Assembly: GCA_950295325.1 (NCBI GenBank)
Contig: OX485803.1
Span: forward strand, 56,931,554-56,995,553
Origin: Polytrichum commune
Lineage: Eukaryota; Streptophyta; Polytrichopsida; Polytrichales; Polytrichaceae
Length of the DNA stretch: 64,000 bases
Reading direction: 5' to 3'
Within the stretch, counting starts at the first letter, position 1, and every line of letters begins with the position of its first letter. Below the pieces are notes generated by a model that had not been told where the DNA came from, did not search any database, and was given only the letters and a program-made list of their open reading frames with translations. Below, one piece after another: positions 47,690-59,664 of this stretch. The translations under genes and the position numbers were made by a program.

Positions 47690-50600
47690 GCTTGACTAAT
47701 CCCTATTTCCAAGATGTCAATGTGGTCGGCGAATTTGAATGCTTTAAATTGAAATTGCAGACGAAGATGAACGCCGCCTAAGTTATTTTGTTCATTCAAG
47801 TGGTTTTGGAGGCCAGCCAGCACCTGCGGTACTTAAGCTTGCTTTGACCACTTTGAATCAAAAGCTTTAAGAATCCAAAGTCCAACTAAGGTATGTGGTC
47901 CTCTTGTGGGCACTTCCTCCTCTACAGTTGTTTTGAGCATTGGGTTTGATAAGGGATGGTCTTATCGAGTTAGCGATTATGAGCCACAAAGATAAGTCAA
48001 TTCAAGTTTCAAAATCGGATTTAGAGTTGAGATGTAAAAGTTAGAGGAGGTCAAAGTGTTCAAGGTTTCAAGTAGTCACAAGTGGACGTCTTCATTGTGT
48101 TCAACATAGAATGATTAATAAAATTGTCAAGCCCATAGTCTAATCTCATGGTTACACATGTCTTTTGTTGTTTATTCTTAACTATAAACCTTACCATGTA
48201 CCACTAAAAAACAAGTATCCTTTCATGAGGATTGATCCAAAATAAGATTCTCACGTATCAAAATTCAAGGACATATGACAAACCAAAAACTAGGGTGCAA
48301 CTATTTGTAGCATTTGTAGGGGTCACTGTCTTAAGAACTTGATTTGGAGATAAAGCATTGATAGAGAGCTATTTTTATTTCATAAGTATTTTTAATACTT
48401 TGAAATTTAATATCTTTGTAAATTTTCGTAGAAGTGACATCCAACACCTAGGGGGTTTGGATGTGTGACCCTTGTTATAGAATGAAAAAAAAAAAAAAAG
48501 TTTTGAAAATGTCATTTGAAAGTGGGAATTTTTTATAATTAGACACAAATTCAAATCATTGTAATATTTTCAGTGCCCTCTTTCCAAGCACGTTTATTTC
48601 CATTCGAAGTATTAGAGGTGATTTTAAATTAATTGTCCTAGAAGCACGCCTAGCCACTTGGGCTAGAGATTTGAAAGTGATTGAAATGAGGTTATTGCAC
48701 GTCACATTTAAATAGGTTAGACAACTCCAAGAATATTGGATTGTGTCATGTTCCAAGATCCTTCATCTATCCACTGAATTTATCTATGTGATGTTAGTCA
48801 TATGATAGATTTTCTAGGGCTCAATGTATATTTTATTAGTTCGATATCATAATTTGGAAGCAATGGACAATAAATTGTTGTCGACAATTAACATGTATTA
48901 CATTTTTGTTGTCATTACGTCAAGCATCAATCCCATAAAATTTGGCACCATATTCTTAGATTCAATAACCAAGATATTTGAAAACATATTCGTTTACATG
49001 TAGGGTTCATAATTTCATCAATAGTTAGTTGACACACATTGTACAACTATTTTCAATATGCTAAGTTAAGTTAAAAGGTTTGGTTGGATCGAAATATGTT
49101 TTGATGTTGGAACTTACTCCAGATGTTTGTTGTATTAACAACTTCTCATTCATGTTATTGAAATCTATCTCCTAGGCGTCAGATGACGTGTAGAAAGCGT
49201 GTTAGGTGACATCGAAGTCCTATCAAATCACTTTCATGTGATAACTTGGAGGGGGATTGGACAAAGCACGGAGGGATCGGGGACAAGTTTCAACAGAGGA
49301 GCCCGCGATTCTTTGTGACCAATGAGGAAACAATCAAGGAAGGAGAATTTATTGAACCCTTCTCCCACTAAGCCTCAAAGCCTGAATATGAGCCACTCGA
49401 CTCCAACGAAATCAGGTTTACAATCAACACTTGTTAAACTTGGCACGGACTTCCCAGTTTCATGAAGACCCATTTGTAAGTGCAACTAGTTTGAGTTCTG
49501 TGGATGAAGTGGAGGGAGAGAAACACTTGGATAACATTTACAAAAGCTAGGAGCAATCGCACAGTTTCTGGCGTGAATTGGTGTGCGAGAAGAGAGCAAT
49601 GTTAATACATTGCTCGGAAGTCATCCCCAAAATCCTACGTAATTTGGAGTCTTGGAGAAGTGGAATCATGAATTTCTTAACCTCCAGTAGGAAATCCAGA
49701 GTTCCTGCAACCGAACTGTTGAATTGCCAAGGGGGAAGCACGACTTAGGAGTTGTATGTTTGAAAAGAAATGGCATTAGGGATGCAATGAGCAAAACAAA
49801 GTTTGGTTATTGTAACATTTGGTGTGGTAGACAACGAAGAACGACTGAACTTCTCCAATAATTTTGTGTTAACTTACAAGTACTTAAGTAGATCTTATGT
49901 AGAGATATATGAAGTAGATATACTAAGTAGTTCAGTAGGAATTAAGCATGAAAGTCTTAGCTAAAATATCTAGCATGTCATTTTTCATAGGAGAATATTC
50001 ATAACATTTGGCATGCTATTCACCCGTGTTCAAGGAAACAACAATAGAGACCTTTGAAACCCACGGCTTGCTAGAAGACTTGGGCTTAAGAGGACGGACT
50101 GACCAATGGCTTGTGAGCCTTGTTCCTTTGAAAATAAAAGAATCTCAATATAATTTGTTTTGCCTACTTAATTGAAGGTTTGATGGACTATAAAGTTGTC
50201 TGAGGGGTGCACTTTGTGTTGCAATTAACTAAGTTACCCCGTGGGTGTAAACATGGTATTGATTGAACAAGCCTTGCATATCGTACATATTGATGGGATG
50301 TTGAGTTGAAGGTAAACATTATGTGTATATTTAAAAGTTATTATGTCATATTTCTAATGTATGGAAATTCAATAGGCCTATCATGTGGGAAGAAAATGCA
50401 AATCTATTTTGGATTAATGAATATATTTAAGACCATGTGCAATCTTTAAATTGATATTTAAGTACTTTTGGACAAGTGACTTGTCCAAACATAATAAGGG
50501 ATGTGCACATATGGGGACAAAACATCAAACGACAATAGCAAAAGCAACTACACAACAACCGCAACTTCTAATGTTGTATTCCATATTCGCCAACCACCAT

Positions 50601-52300
50601 ATTTGTGTAGTTTTACAATTTAGTGTGTGTCATATTGACAGTTGGAACAATCCAAAAATCATGCATATATCCAAATATACTTATATCCTTGTTTGAACCA
50701 TAATATACTATTGAGGCAAACTTCCTTTTCTTATGTGATTCACGCAACACTTCAAGGTTTTGGTCAATTAGCCACCTACTCCAATGTGAAGCAATTGAAT
50801 TCTCCATTAGAAAATCATTGCAATGGATTTGTAATAAATGTCTTACCATGTTAAAGGAATCTTCTTGAAACAACAAATATGGATGTAAGAATATTGTAGA
50901 TAACATGTTTTCTAGCTATGCTGTTGAAAATGAAGTAAATGGTATACTTTTCATTTTCATTGTTGGCATGAAAAAAGAACCCAACAACTCATGTTTATGC
51001 CTAATGGGTTTAGAGAGATTGATGGGACCATGATTTCCTCCATACATGAGCAAGAATTCATTTTCACACACAATTGTTTTAAGATAAAGTTTCATGGGGT
51101 GAACCGAGGGAGGGAGAGTGAAAACGTTGATTCCTATTGTGGAGCCATGAGATTGCTAGTTAAAATCAAACTAATCCCTAATTGGGGTCAAAGACCCCAA
51201 ATTAGTCTGCTAACATTAAAGTTAGGGATTAATCATCAATTGTATTATAGGGGCCATGTTTTTCCTAGTCTCACTTGGTAGGTGTTATGAAACAAAATCT
51301 TAGGTAAAACCTAGACTCTCAAGCACATCATTCCGTTGTATTTTTGTCAATTGATTTCATAATTATATTCTTAAGCTCCACATGCCAATTACTCTAGGCA
51401 TGAGAATAGTTTGAACAAGGGTTGGGAATAAACATGTTTTGATTTTCAAAAAAGAACATCTTCGGTCTTATGCCACACCAAGGTCTCAATGGAACAAGGC
51501 ATCTATGTGATTTAGAAATAATGAGAGATCATGAGGTTAACTAATTATAAGACCCTATTGTGGGCACTTCCAAGTCCATGTACTGTACAATTTGGATCTT
51601 TGGATCATATTTAGAAATATCTCATCTACTTAGCAGTTGCAAATCATGTTGATTGTCATGTTAAGTTTCAGAATTGGAGTTGAGATGCAAAAGTTGCAAG
51701 AGGTCAAAGTGAAGATTCTCTTCAACTTAATGACCACATAAGTCCTAATTATTATTAAAAAAAATTGGACATATTCTCAAATTTAGACTTTTTGGTTGCT
51801 TCATTTGTATGACGAATTTGTCGATACACTTCTAACTAACCTAATTTCTAATGGGAGATATATGAATCCTCAATGAAAACTTCAATGCTATGATATCAAA
51901 CAATGAAAAATAAAATCTAATTTTTGATGTTAAATTTGTATAATTAAACAATCAATGATCAAATTTTAATCAAAACACCATAAAAAAAACTAGTGTAATA
52001 TAGGTATAATATTATCAGAATCAACTTTGCATATCCTATTGGATGAGTCTACCATACAAATCTATTGGAGGATCATGCAATCAAATTCAACATGTTGTAA
52101 TTTTGGACTTGAACTTATAAGTATGGTTGTACTTATATATCAATTGGCATTCCGATTATGTTTATTATTGATCCTAGAATGGTGTCTATATTTTGAGTGC
52201 ACAGTCCAATCTCATTGTAACACATGTCAAATTAGTGTTTGTTCTTAACTACAAGCCTTACCATATATCCCTCATGTATAGCCTTGTCCAATTAACAAGA
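47690..52300. repeat. Dispersed repeat R3/R4, copy II (rearranged)
   Basis: 47735-47960 matches 32990-33240. 50450-50690 matches 36460-36240 in inverse orientation. 48135-48210 and 52200-52270 resemble each other ('ttcttaactayaarccttaccat'), pointing to an internal duplication. No ORF has recognisable domains. The arrangement is that of old, nested non-autonomous elements. Confidence 0.45.
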
Positions 52301-52360
52301 ATGACCACATAAGGCCCACATACATCAACAATTAATTGGGCCTCTCTATGGAACAAATAC

Positions 52361-52440
52361 ATCTATTTAACCGTTAACTTCTTGATAGGTCCATTGTGGG
52401 CTTATGAATGGGTGGAAGCATGGTAAAGTGGACCAAAAAA
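52361..52440 (+). repeat. 80-bp direct repeat, left copy (overlaps gene start)
   Basis: This is nearly identical to 54706-54784, with one substitution and one 1-bp indel in 'gcatggtaaag' versus 'gcaggtaaag'. It begins 'atctatttaaccgttaactt' and ends 'gtggaccaaaaaa'. It contains the proposed start codon ATGGGTGGAAGC of the HAD-family gene. Confidence 0.9.
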
Positions 52441-53208
52441 AGCGAGGAAGGTAGCGCGATGGTCCCCCCCATTTTACCCGTTCCACCTTTGCCGCCTAAG
52501 ACCCGGTTCCTGGTGTTAGACCTCAACGGGGTCCTCGTCCAATGCGTTCATTGCCCGAGGACCCCCACGGTGGCCTTTTGCAAACCCGAGGACGCGAATT
52601 ACGACGGGCCGCCCACGTTCATAAAGAGCAAGCTAGTTCACCTCCGCCCGTGGCTTCGGACCTTCCTCCAGATCGCCCAACAACGATGGTGGGTGGTCGT
52701 GTGGAGCTCCATGAAGGCCGAGAACACCAATGCAGTCGTGGAGTTCATCTTCAAGGGCATCGAGCCCCCCTGCATGGTCCTAGCACAGGAAGCCTGTAGA
52801 ATATTGTACACACCGGACGGCAAAGTCGTCAAAAAACCAAACAACCCCGCTTCCCCCCAATACCTCAAGGTCTTGAAGCCCATTTTTTGGGACCAGCGTC
52901 TGTCATTGATAGGTGTCCCCTACGACGTCCGTCCCACCCGGGAGAACACGCTCATGGTGGACGACAGCGCCGCAAAGAACATGTTGAACCCGACGGCCAA
53001 CTTAATAGTTTGCCCTACGTGGACGGTCGAGAAGGTCCGGGACCGATTTTTGTTAGACCTTAGTAAATACCTCCAGGCGCTCAGGGGAAGCGGACTACCT
53101 GTAAACAATTTTGTTAGGAATAATCCGATAGGCGAGAGATACTTGGATCCACGAGACCATTTGTACAGAGAGTTGTTCTCTCACGCGAAATTTAACAAGC
53201 TCATTTGA
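52408..53208 (+). CDS. FCP1/NIF-like HAD-family protein (plant type, DxN variant)
   Basis: A 266-residue frame has the fold of NLI-interacting-factor/FCP1-like HAD phosphatases. Motif I is LDLNGVLVQ (about residues 38-46; the nucleophile Asp is kept and the second Asp is Asn), then WWVVVWSSM (motif II region) and TLMVDDSAAKNM (motif IV region). In FCP1 the second Asp of DxDxT is the acid/base, so activity may be low or altered; as I recall, many plant members carry DxN too. The region is markedly GC-richer than its surroundings. The stop at 53206-53208 may be bypassed: CCT|GTAAAC at 53100 is a phase-0 donor candidate that could splice to 53352. The start is the ATG at 52408 inside the direct repeat; an ATG at 52420 is an alternative. 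Confidence 0.78.
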   Translation: MGGSMVKWTKKSEEGSAMVPPILPVPPLPPKTRFLVLDLNGVLVQCVHCPRTPTVAFCKPEDANYDGPPTFIKSKLVHLRPWLRTFLQIAQQRWWVVVWSSMKAENTNAVVEFIFKGIEPPCMVLAQEACRILYTPDGKVVKKPNNPASPQYLKVLKPIFWDQRLSLIGVPYDVRPTRENTLMVDDSAAKNMLNPTANLIVCPTWTVEKVRDRFLLDLSKYLQALRGSGLPVNNFVRNNPIGERYLDPRDHLYRELFSHAKFNKLI

Positions 53209-53216
53209 GGCAGCAC

Positions 53217-53242
53217 GTGTGTGTGTGTGTGTGTGTGTGTGT
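53217..53242. repeat. (GT)n microsatellite
   Basis: Thirteen GT units lie directly after the HAD-frame stop codon. They fall in 3' UTR or, if the 53100-53352 splice is used, inside the intron. Confidence 0.95.
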
Positions 53243-53351
53243 ATGCGCCCGCCCACTTTGTGTAATATATGCTTCATATGTATCTTGATTTTCACGCGCT
53301 CTAGCAAACCCTCTTCCTTTGGGTTTTGTTTCGTTTCCTTTTTTGCGCCAG

Positions 53352-54157
53352 CGTTTGGAGCCCTCGATTGACATCGTCAGCGAGTCAGAGTTGGGGAGCT
53401 TCTTCTACGAGACCGTTTACGACGCCGCGTCAACCATTGACTACTCCAAGGAGCCTATTGACGCCGGCGTCGTCGATAGCCCCCCACCCAAGCAAATCTT
53501 ACGGCGATCTCCGTCCCCGTCGCCGCTCAAGGGCATAAATCGCAAATGCGTCCGGACATCCCCCTCTCGGCCCGGCGGAAGTATTACACCTCAACGGCGG
53601 CTGCGGATGGACACACGGCCAACGAAGAGTGGAACCCTTCCTATTCCTTTGCGGGACGCCTTGCCCCTCCTTGCCAACTCCGATGGGAACGCCCCCGGTG
53701 ACAAGGTGAACCCCCCCCCCTCTCTAAAACATGGTTAACCGCGCATTACAATCATTTTGCACTTAAAAAATGATCGTGTGACACGTTTGGGTCTTCCTCC
53801 CTAAACTAACACATGTGGTCTTGCAATGACGCGTTGCAGGTTGCTCCCACCCGTAAACCTATGCGGTCTAGTGCGTCCATCGAGTTCGAGCGTATGTACG
53901 CCATGACCAGAAATGCGAGACAATCCACTTCATCGTATTCGAATTCTTCGACGTATATTTCGGGCGGCCGACGGACTCCAAAATGTCTTATGGATGGCGG
54001 TCACCCCAAGAATGGCTATAGTCGCGGGGCGGAGATTTTCAGGAATGTTGAAGCAATGCGAGCAAAAGAAGCCGCAGCAAAAGAAAAAGAGGCAAAAGAA
54101 AAAGAGGCAAAAGATAAAAAAGCAAAAGAAAAAGAGGCAATCTCCGAGGCTAGATAG
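53352..54157 (+). CDS. Two downstream exons, probably C-terminal part of the HAD-family gene
   Basis: Exon 53352-53705 starts after a strong pyrimidine tract and CGCCAG, and ends GACAAG|GTGAAC. Exon 53840-54157 starts after GTTGCAG and ends at a TAG. All three boundaries are phase 0, and the joined frame runs about 223 codons. The product is low-complexity: acidic start (SIDIVSESELGSFFYE), Ser/Pro/Arg stretch (RRSPSPSPLK), then a Lys/Glu/Ala coiled or helical tail (repeated KEKEAK). No catalytic domain was recognised. High GC content matches the upstream frame, which supports one transcription unit, although a separate gene is possible. Confidence 0.55.
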
Positions 54158-54241
54158 GCCATAGTAGGCGTAGGGTTTTGGGCCATAGGCAACATCATTT
54201 TGGGTCGCACTATCCAATGTATGTGTGGTGTTAGCATGCTA

Positions 54242-54575
54242 TGCATTTTACATGCCATACTTTGTATGTTTTTTTTGCAATAATATAAGTGTCACATGAT
54301 TTCCCCTTCAATATGGTCCAAGGTTTGGATTGCCCTAACTAAACCATCACAAATATGAGTTTGGAATATTTTGTATGTTATATTATATTGGTTCACATAG
54401 TTCCCCTTCAATATGGTCTAAGGGTTTGGAGTGCCCTACCTAAAACATATTCATACAAGATCTCATATTTTGTGTGCGATAATATGAATGTTTTAAGATT
54501 TCCCCTTCAATTTGGCCTAAGGTTTGGATTGCGCATCCTAAACAATCCCAAATATGAGTTATTAATGGGGTTCTT
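54242..54575. repeat. Tandem repeat, about 3 copies of a 100-bp unit
   Basis: The sequence 'ttccccttcaatatggtc' and the following 'aaggtttggattgcc' recur at 54301, 54401 and about 54499, with related text between ('aaatatgagttt', 'ttttgtatgtt'). It lies just 3' of the HAD-family gene and is likely in its 3' flank. Confidence 0.85.
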
Positions 54576-54705
54576 GTTCTAAATACCCGACACAAAGTGT
54601 TCGCATCTTACAACTTTCTCCAATATGTGTTCCATTTATCCTTGTTCTTATTTATGTGAATGTCTCAAAATGCCCAAAAAGTCTCAATTTAACGAATATA
54701 GTGTT

Positions 54706-54784
54706 ATCTATTTAACCGTTAACTTCTTGATAGGTCCGTTGTGGGCTTATGAATGGGTGGAAGCAGGTAAAGTGGACCAAAAAA
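54706..54784 (+). repeat. 80-bp direct repeat, right copy
   Basis: Second copy of 52361-52440, 2345 bp downstream. It repeats the 5' leader and first codons of the HAD-family gene but continues into unrelated AT-rich sequence. It reads GCAG|GTAAAG where the left copy reads GCATGGTAAAG. Confidence 0.9.
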
Positions 54785-56605
54785 GGGCTCCCGTATACTA
54801 AAACCATATTTTATTGGTCAAAGGCCTAAAAGTACTAGCAAAACGTCATTCAAATTGGATTTTCTTTATGATGACCTCTATTGTTGTGTTAAATACTCCA
54901 ATGTAGAATATAGACCTTCAATACTTAGCATCAAAAGTGATGCTCAAAAGAAAATGGTTGAGCTTGGTTGTGGACGTAAATTTCATGACCTTAACAATTT
55001 TGAAGTTGGAATTTTTTATATTCCTTGAATTCAATCACTTGTTCAATATCACCTACTTGCACACCACTTGCACAATCTTCTAAAATATGTAGACTTTTCT
55101 TGGAATTTTTTTGTCTTCATAAATTGCTTGGCTTTGTAAATCAATATGTTTTTGAAATGTCTATGATTTCTTTCTTCACAAAATTCAAAGTTAGTACATA
55201 AAATTGAATTACATTCACTTAACACTAGGCACGGATCAAGAGTTGTCTACTTTATTGTGTTTGCACCTGAATGACTCTTGAAGTCAAATTAATCTAAAGG
55301 AAGATGCTAGAAAGGTCACAATAGGTATAATTGTGTTCCTCATGAAATTTTCTTGTCAATGGCGATGATCCCATTCCAAATGAAAAGATGGTTGTTCACA
55401 AGATATTTTTAAATTCAATGATGAATTAACATTTCCCTTTGTTGATATATTAGAATATATAGTAACTTCATATTATTTTGATTGAGAATTGCCAATATTC
55501 TGTGCACTCTTTTTCTTACCTCAAAGTGTATAACTATTCTTGATATAATCTTAAAAGTTTGGACTATAATTTTATTGCATAAATTTATCACAATTCTTGA
55601 AGTTTAATGACTCTAAATTGATTATGCAAGAATCATGAAAATTAATAAATATTGCTACCGTATTGATGTGATTCTAACATCATTAGCAACAATTCTCCTA
55701 GGTACAATAAAATTAAGCTCTAGCAAGCTTGCTTTTTAAATGATCTAATGAAACCACACTATGCTCCAAGAAGTGAACAATTAAGCTACATACTTTCATT
55801 TTAGTTAATTGTGTCAAAACAACCCAATCTAAAATCAACTTACTATAGGCATTGTTTGGTTCAACACACAAAATAATTATTTTTGGGAATAAATGTGCCA
55901 TGTGTTGCATCGGCATTGGTCAAGACCATGCTCAATCCAACATGAAATTCAACTTTCAACTCTCCAAGTCATGAACTAGACAAAACTCAACGGTATTCGT
56001 CAAGTGCCCTTTTCAAATTGGTTAAATACCTTAAATTTTATCAAAGTTGTAAGTTCAAATATACAACATGAGTGCCCTTGGATAAAATTACATACTTTGT
56101 ATTTTGATCATTAATGTCACATATGAGTGTATATTTATTTGATCCTTGACAGAAGATAGTACACTTAATAAAGCCTCTAACCCTTGAATATACAAAATGA
56201 ATTGAAGACTTTGTGAGGCTATTAGAAAATACATTCCTACACTAGCTTGGACGTGTGTTGTCATGGCATGTTACACCCTTGCGTATGAATTAATATCCAG
56301 GGGTCAATCCAACTCCATGCAACGATATGCCCCCAATGCCTATTCGTACTCATCATATGCATAAATGTCCATGCCCATGCTCATAAACCTTCATGGCCCG
56401 TCACCATGTCCCCACCTTGCCATGTTGCCACCTTGGCTCCATGCCCACCACCTCATCCAGATTTTCCTTACCAGAACATTCTTCTGCACTTGTAGTCCCC
56501 ACCTTTTCACATTTGTTTCCTCTTTCATTTATCACATATTTGTTTTGAGGAGGAATATTTGGCATGTGGCCCTTTACTATTTGATTCGTTTTGTTTTTAG
56601 GCAAG
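54785..56605. other. Intergenic, no feature recognised
   Basis: AT-rich, with no supported gene or array. It ends at the AAC target duplication (56606-56608) of the CACTA element. Confidence 0.4.
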
Positions 56606-56635
56606 AACCACTACTACAAAAACATGGCTTAATGT

Positions 56636-56960
56636 CTCGGCACAATTGACTATCCATGTTTATTTAACTGAGGTAGCCCGACCTCATAGTCAGGGTGGTT
56701 TTTGTGACTGACCATAGTCCCAAATCACCCTTGGTTTTTTTGACTCAACAATCCAATCGCACTTATTGACTAAACATAGTCCACAAAGTCAGAGGAGGCA
56801 TACATTATTGGGAGCGAGCAAACTATGCATTGAATATGTTTTTTTGACTCAAGACCCAATCACACATTTAGACTAACTATGGTCTTAAAAACTTGAGGGT
56901 TCATACATTATTGGTAGCAAGCAACCTATCTATTGCATATGTTGTTTTTTTTACTCAGTA
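56636..56960. repeat. Left subterminal repeats of the CACTA element
   Basis: A duplicated block of about 120 bp ('cattattggkagcragcaa' followed by 'catatgtt' and 'ttactcag' or 'tgactcaa') sits next to several 'gactaa..atagtc' motifs in both orientations. Such arrays bind TNPA-type proteins in En/Spm. Confidence 0.6.
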
Positions 56961-57094
56961 ATTTGTATGCATGCATGGCACATGATCCTACATAAAGTTT
57001 GGGCATATCAAATACAAATTGAATTAGAAGCATGGCTATGTGCACCTTGTAATAACTACTTTGTACGTATGAGATACACAAGCCGGTATAGCAT

Positions 57095-59664
57095 TCATTC
57101 TTCATCTGAAGATGAAATTCCAAGGTAATCTGAATTGTCCTCTAAGTGTACAGGGTCATTTATGGCTCCAGGTTTTCCCCCTTTAGCAATCCATTCATCC
57201 CGCTCTGTAGCATTTTTTATAATCTCGTCTGTCAAGAGTGCTCGTGGTTTTGTCCTTTTTTCTATCTTGCCATTGAACCAGCTTTTCTTTTTTCAGTAAG
57301 GATGTGGGCGAGCGAGTAGGCGTCTATGACCGGTATAGATCATTTTCCGCATAGGTTTCGAGTACCTTGCAATTGTATTTGGCCCGCAATTTGGACAAGC
57401 CTTGTAACCCTTGGTTACACACCCTGAAACAAGACCTAGGGCTGGGAAATCATGTATGGTCCACATCAAAACAGCTCGCAACAAGAAGCGATGGTTACCA
57501 TTAATTGCAGCAACATCATATGCCCACACTCCTTGCCATAGCTGGAGAAATTCTTCAATGACAAGTGCTAAATAAACATCAAAGTTATGATCCTTAACCG
57601 CATTTTTCCCAGGATTGATGAGAGCCAACATGACGAAAAATCTTTTTGTCACAAGCCATAGAGGTAGATTATAGTTTAAAAGTACCACTGGCCATGGAGA
57701 ATGTTTCAAGTTGAAATCACCAAATGGATTCATCCCGTCTGTAGCTAGACCCAATCGTATGTTACGGGTCTCAACAGCAAAATCCGGCCACATACTGTCA
57801 ATGTGCTTCCAAGCCTTGGAATCTGCTACCGATCGCACCAAATTCTCATTTTCTGCACTTGTTTCAAGAGATCCTGTATCTTTTGGTCGATTATGTGCAT
57901 GATGTTGCATAAGCCCAGCTATGGATTTGCAACGGTACATTCGTTTAAGTCTTGGGATCAAAGGGAAGTGGCGAAGTACTTTTCGCGGGACTGTGGACGA
58001 CCCTTTCACATATCGGCTGCAATCGCACTTTAAGCATTTGTCAAGATCCTTGTGCTCCCCTCGATACAATATGCATCCATTTTCGCAAGCGTGTATAGAG
58101 TCATAGGACAATCCAAGGTTTCTTAGAATTTTTTTGGCTTCATATCTTGATTTCGGCAACAAATTGCCCGGCTCCAATATATCCTCAGAAATGAGAGTTA
58201 ATAACTCATCTACATGGCCATTCGTAGTACCATGCACTGTGCATGTATTAAGAATAAGCAACACAGCCTGTAAGAGCTTCACTTTACTCCCTGGATACAA
58301 AAGAGTGTTAGCCCACTTAAGTAATTCATCCAAATTGGGGTCCACCACAGGATCTCCTGAGTCCAATGTATGCCCATCCTCATCATTTTCCACCTCATCA
58401 GGGATGTCATCTTCGAGTGAGCTATTCCCATGGACTTCGTCATAGCGGATAAATGCTTCATTACACATGCGATGCAACTCAGTTTCAGGATCTATGCTTT
58501 CATTGAATGAACCTGTACAAGGTGCTTGAATTCGATTGTCATGACGATCCAATGTATGGGGATATTCACGATTTGACAGTGAATAAGGATCACAACCCAA
58601 TGGCGCCAACTCGGGATCCGGTCCCTGCCAAATTTTGAAATTAAATAATAAAGTGTAAAGTTCTCAAGTCAACCAAGACAAAAATAAAATGTTTTGAAAT
58701 TTATAGTAAAAAAGGGTTATTTGGTCCATTGCTAACCTCAAAGTCTCAAAAATTTACTTTATAGCATGCAAATAGTTCTTCTCCTGCTTTGATAGGCCTA
58801 GTTGACCTAGTCATTACATATCCCCATTCTTTCTTGTTCCATGATCTAGGATCCACATCATGATATTCCCAAATGACATTCTCAATCTCCTCACGCCTAT
58901 CAATAGAGCTATTGATATAGCCTGCAATATTCTCTTTTTCCACATTCCCATCAATGTAAAATATTTTTTCCGCATTCAATGCATAGCATTTTACTCTTGG
59001 AAAATAACCTTGCATCTTCTTGTATTGGTTGGTTGTGTAGCAAGGCCCCGTAAATGGAATCAATTCTTCTTCTGCTTCCAAATTTTGAAGTGTAAATAGA
59101 CCCCAACCCATGTACGGAAATGTGGATATTCTAATTTCCCATTGACGGTTCCACCATGTGAAGGGGGTCATCCGTGGGATTGGTAGAGTAGGCCATTGGC
59201 CATAGTTCTTCCCCACGTCAAAATTGACCAATTGGGTTATGGCCTTAGGCACAAATGAAGCTGACATTTCTTGCTTGGGAAAGCCTTCCATAAGGAAAGC
59301 CTTTAATGCCAAGCTCATTGATTTTTTCACTTGTGGGCGATGTTTATCCTACACCATACATAAATGCAAAACATCAAGCTTTGATGTCCATGTTATCTAC
59401 ATTATGTTGCAAACAATGAAATTGATCCAACTATCAACATTGCATGAATAAATAAAAATTCACCAGAATTGATTGTGTGAAGAATTCGTCACGCTTGAAC
59501 TTTCGGAGATGTGCTCGTATCGTCGTTCGGTTGAGCACTTGAGAACCATGACATTTGTTGCATGGACAACGATATTCATGCAGCTTAAGACGATTTGCTT
59601 GTAGTTCTTCTCTAGCACAAAGGGCAGCCTCCATGGTGTTGGGATCAAGTTTCCCTTCCACCAT
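57095..59664 (-). pseudogene. SET-Tnp2 fusion transposase (three exons, nonsense mutation)
   Basis: Proposed exons are 59664-59464, 59348-58758 and 58624-57293, joined by phase-0 GT-AG introns of 115 and 133 bp (CTG|GTGAAT, GTAG|GATAAA, TATAAA|GTAAAT, GGCAG|GGACCG). Exon 1 (67 aa) is a Cys/His transposase-associated domain (CPCNKCHGS ... IRAHLRKF). Exon 2 (197 aa) is a SET domain: GWGLFTLQNLEAEEELIPFTG, YIDGNVEKENIAGYINSS in place of the usual NHSC, NVIWE, and the terminal RPIKAGEELFACY. Exon 3 is Tnp2, the CACTA transposase (LGLATDGMNPFGD, CVTKGYKACPNCG, YTGHRRLLARPHPY), ending in TGA at 57293-57295. Reading beyond it stays open for 65 codons (KKKSWFNGKIE ...), so the TGA is probably CGA mutated. 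The remaining transposase core is missing. SET proteins methylate lysines; activity here is unproven. Confidence 0.85.

Noticed and set aside
52408-53208. Loss of the second Asp in DxDxT as proof of a pseudoenzyme
   Set aside because: As I recall, plant FCP1/NIF-like members commonly carry DxN, so the change may be family-wide and does not by itself show loss of function.
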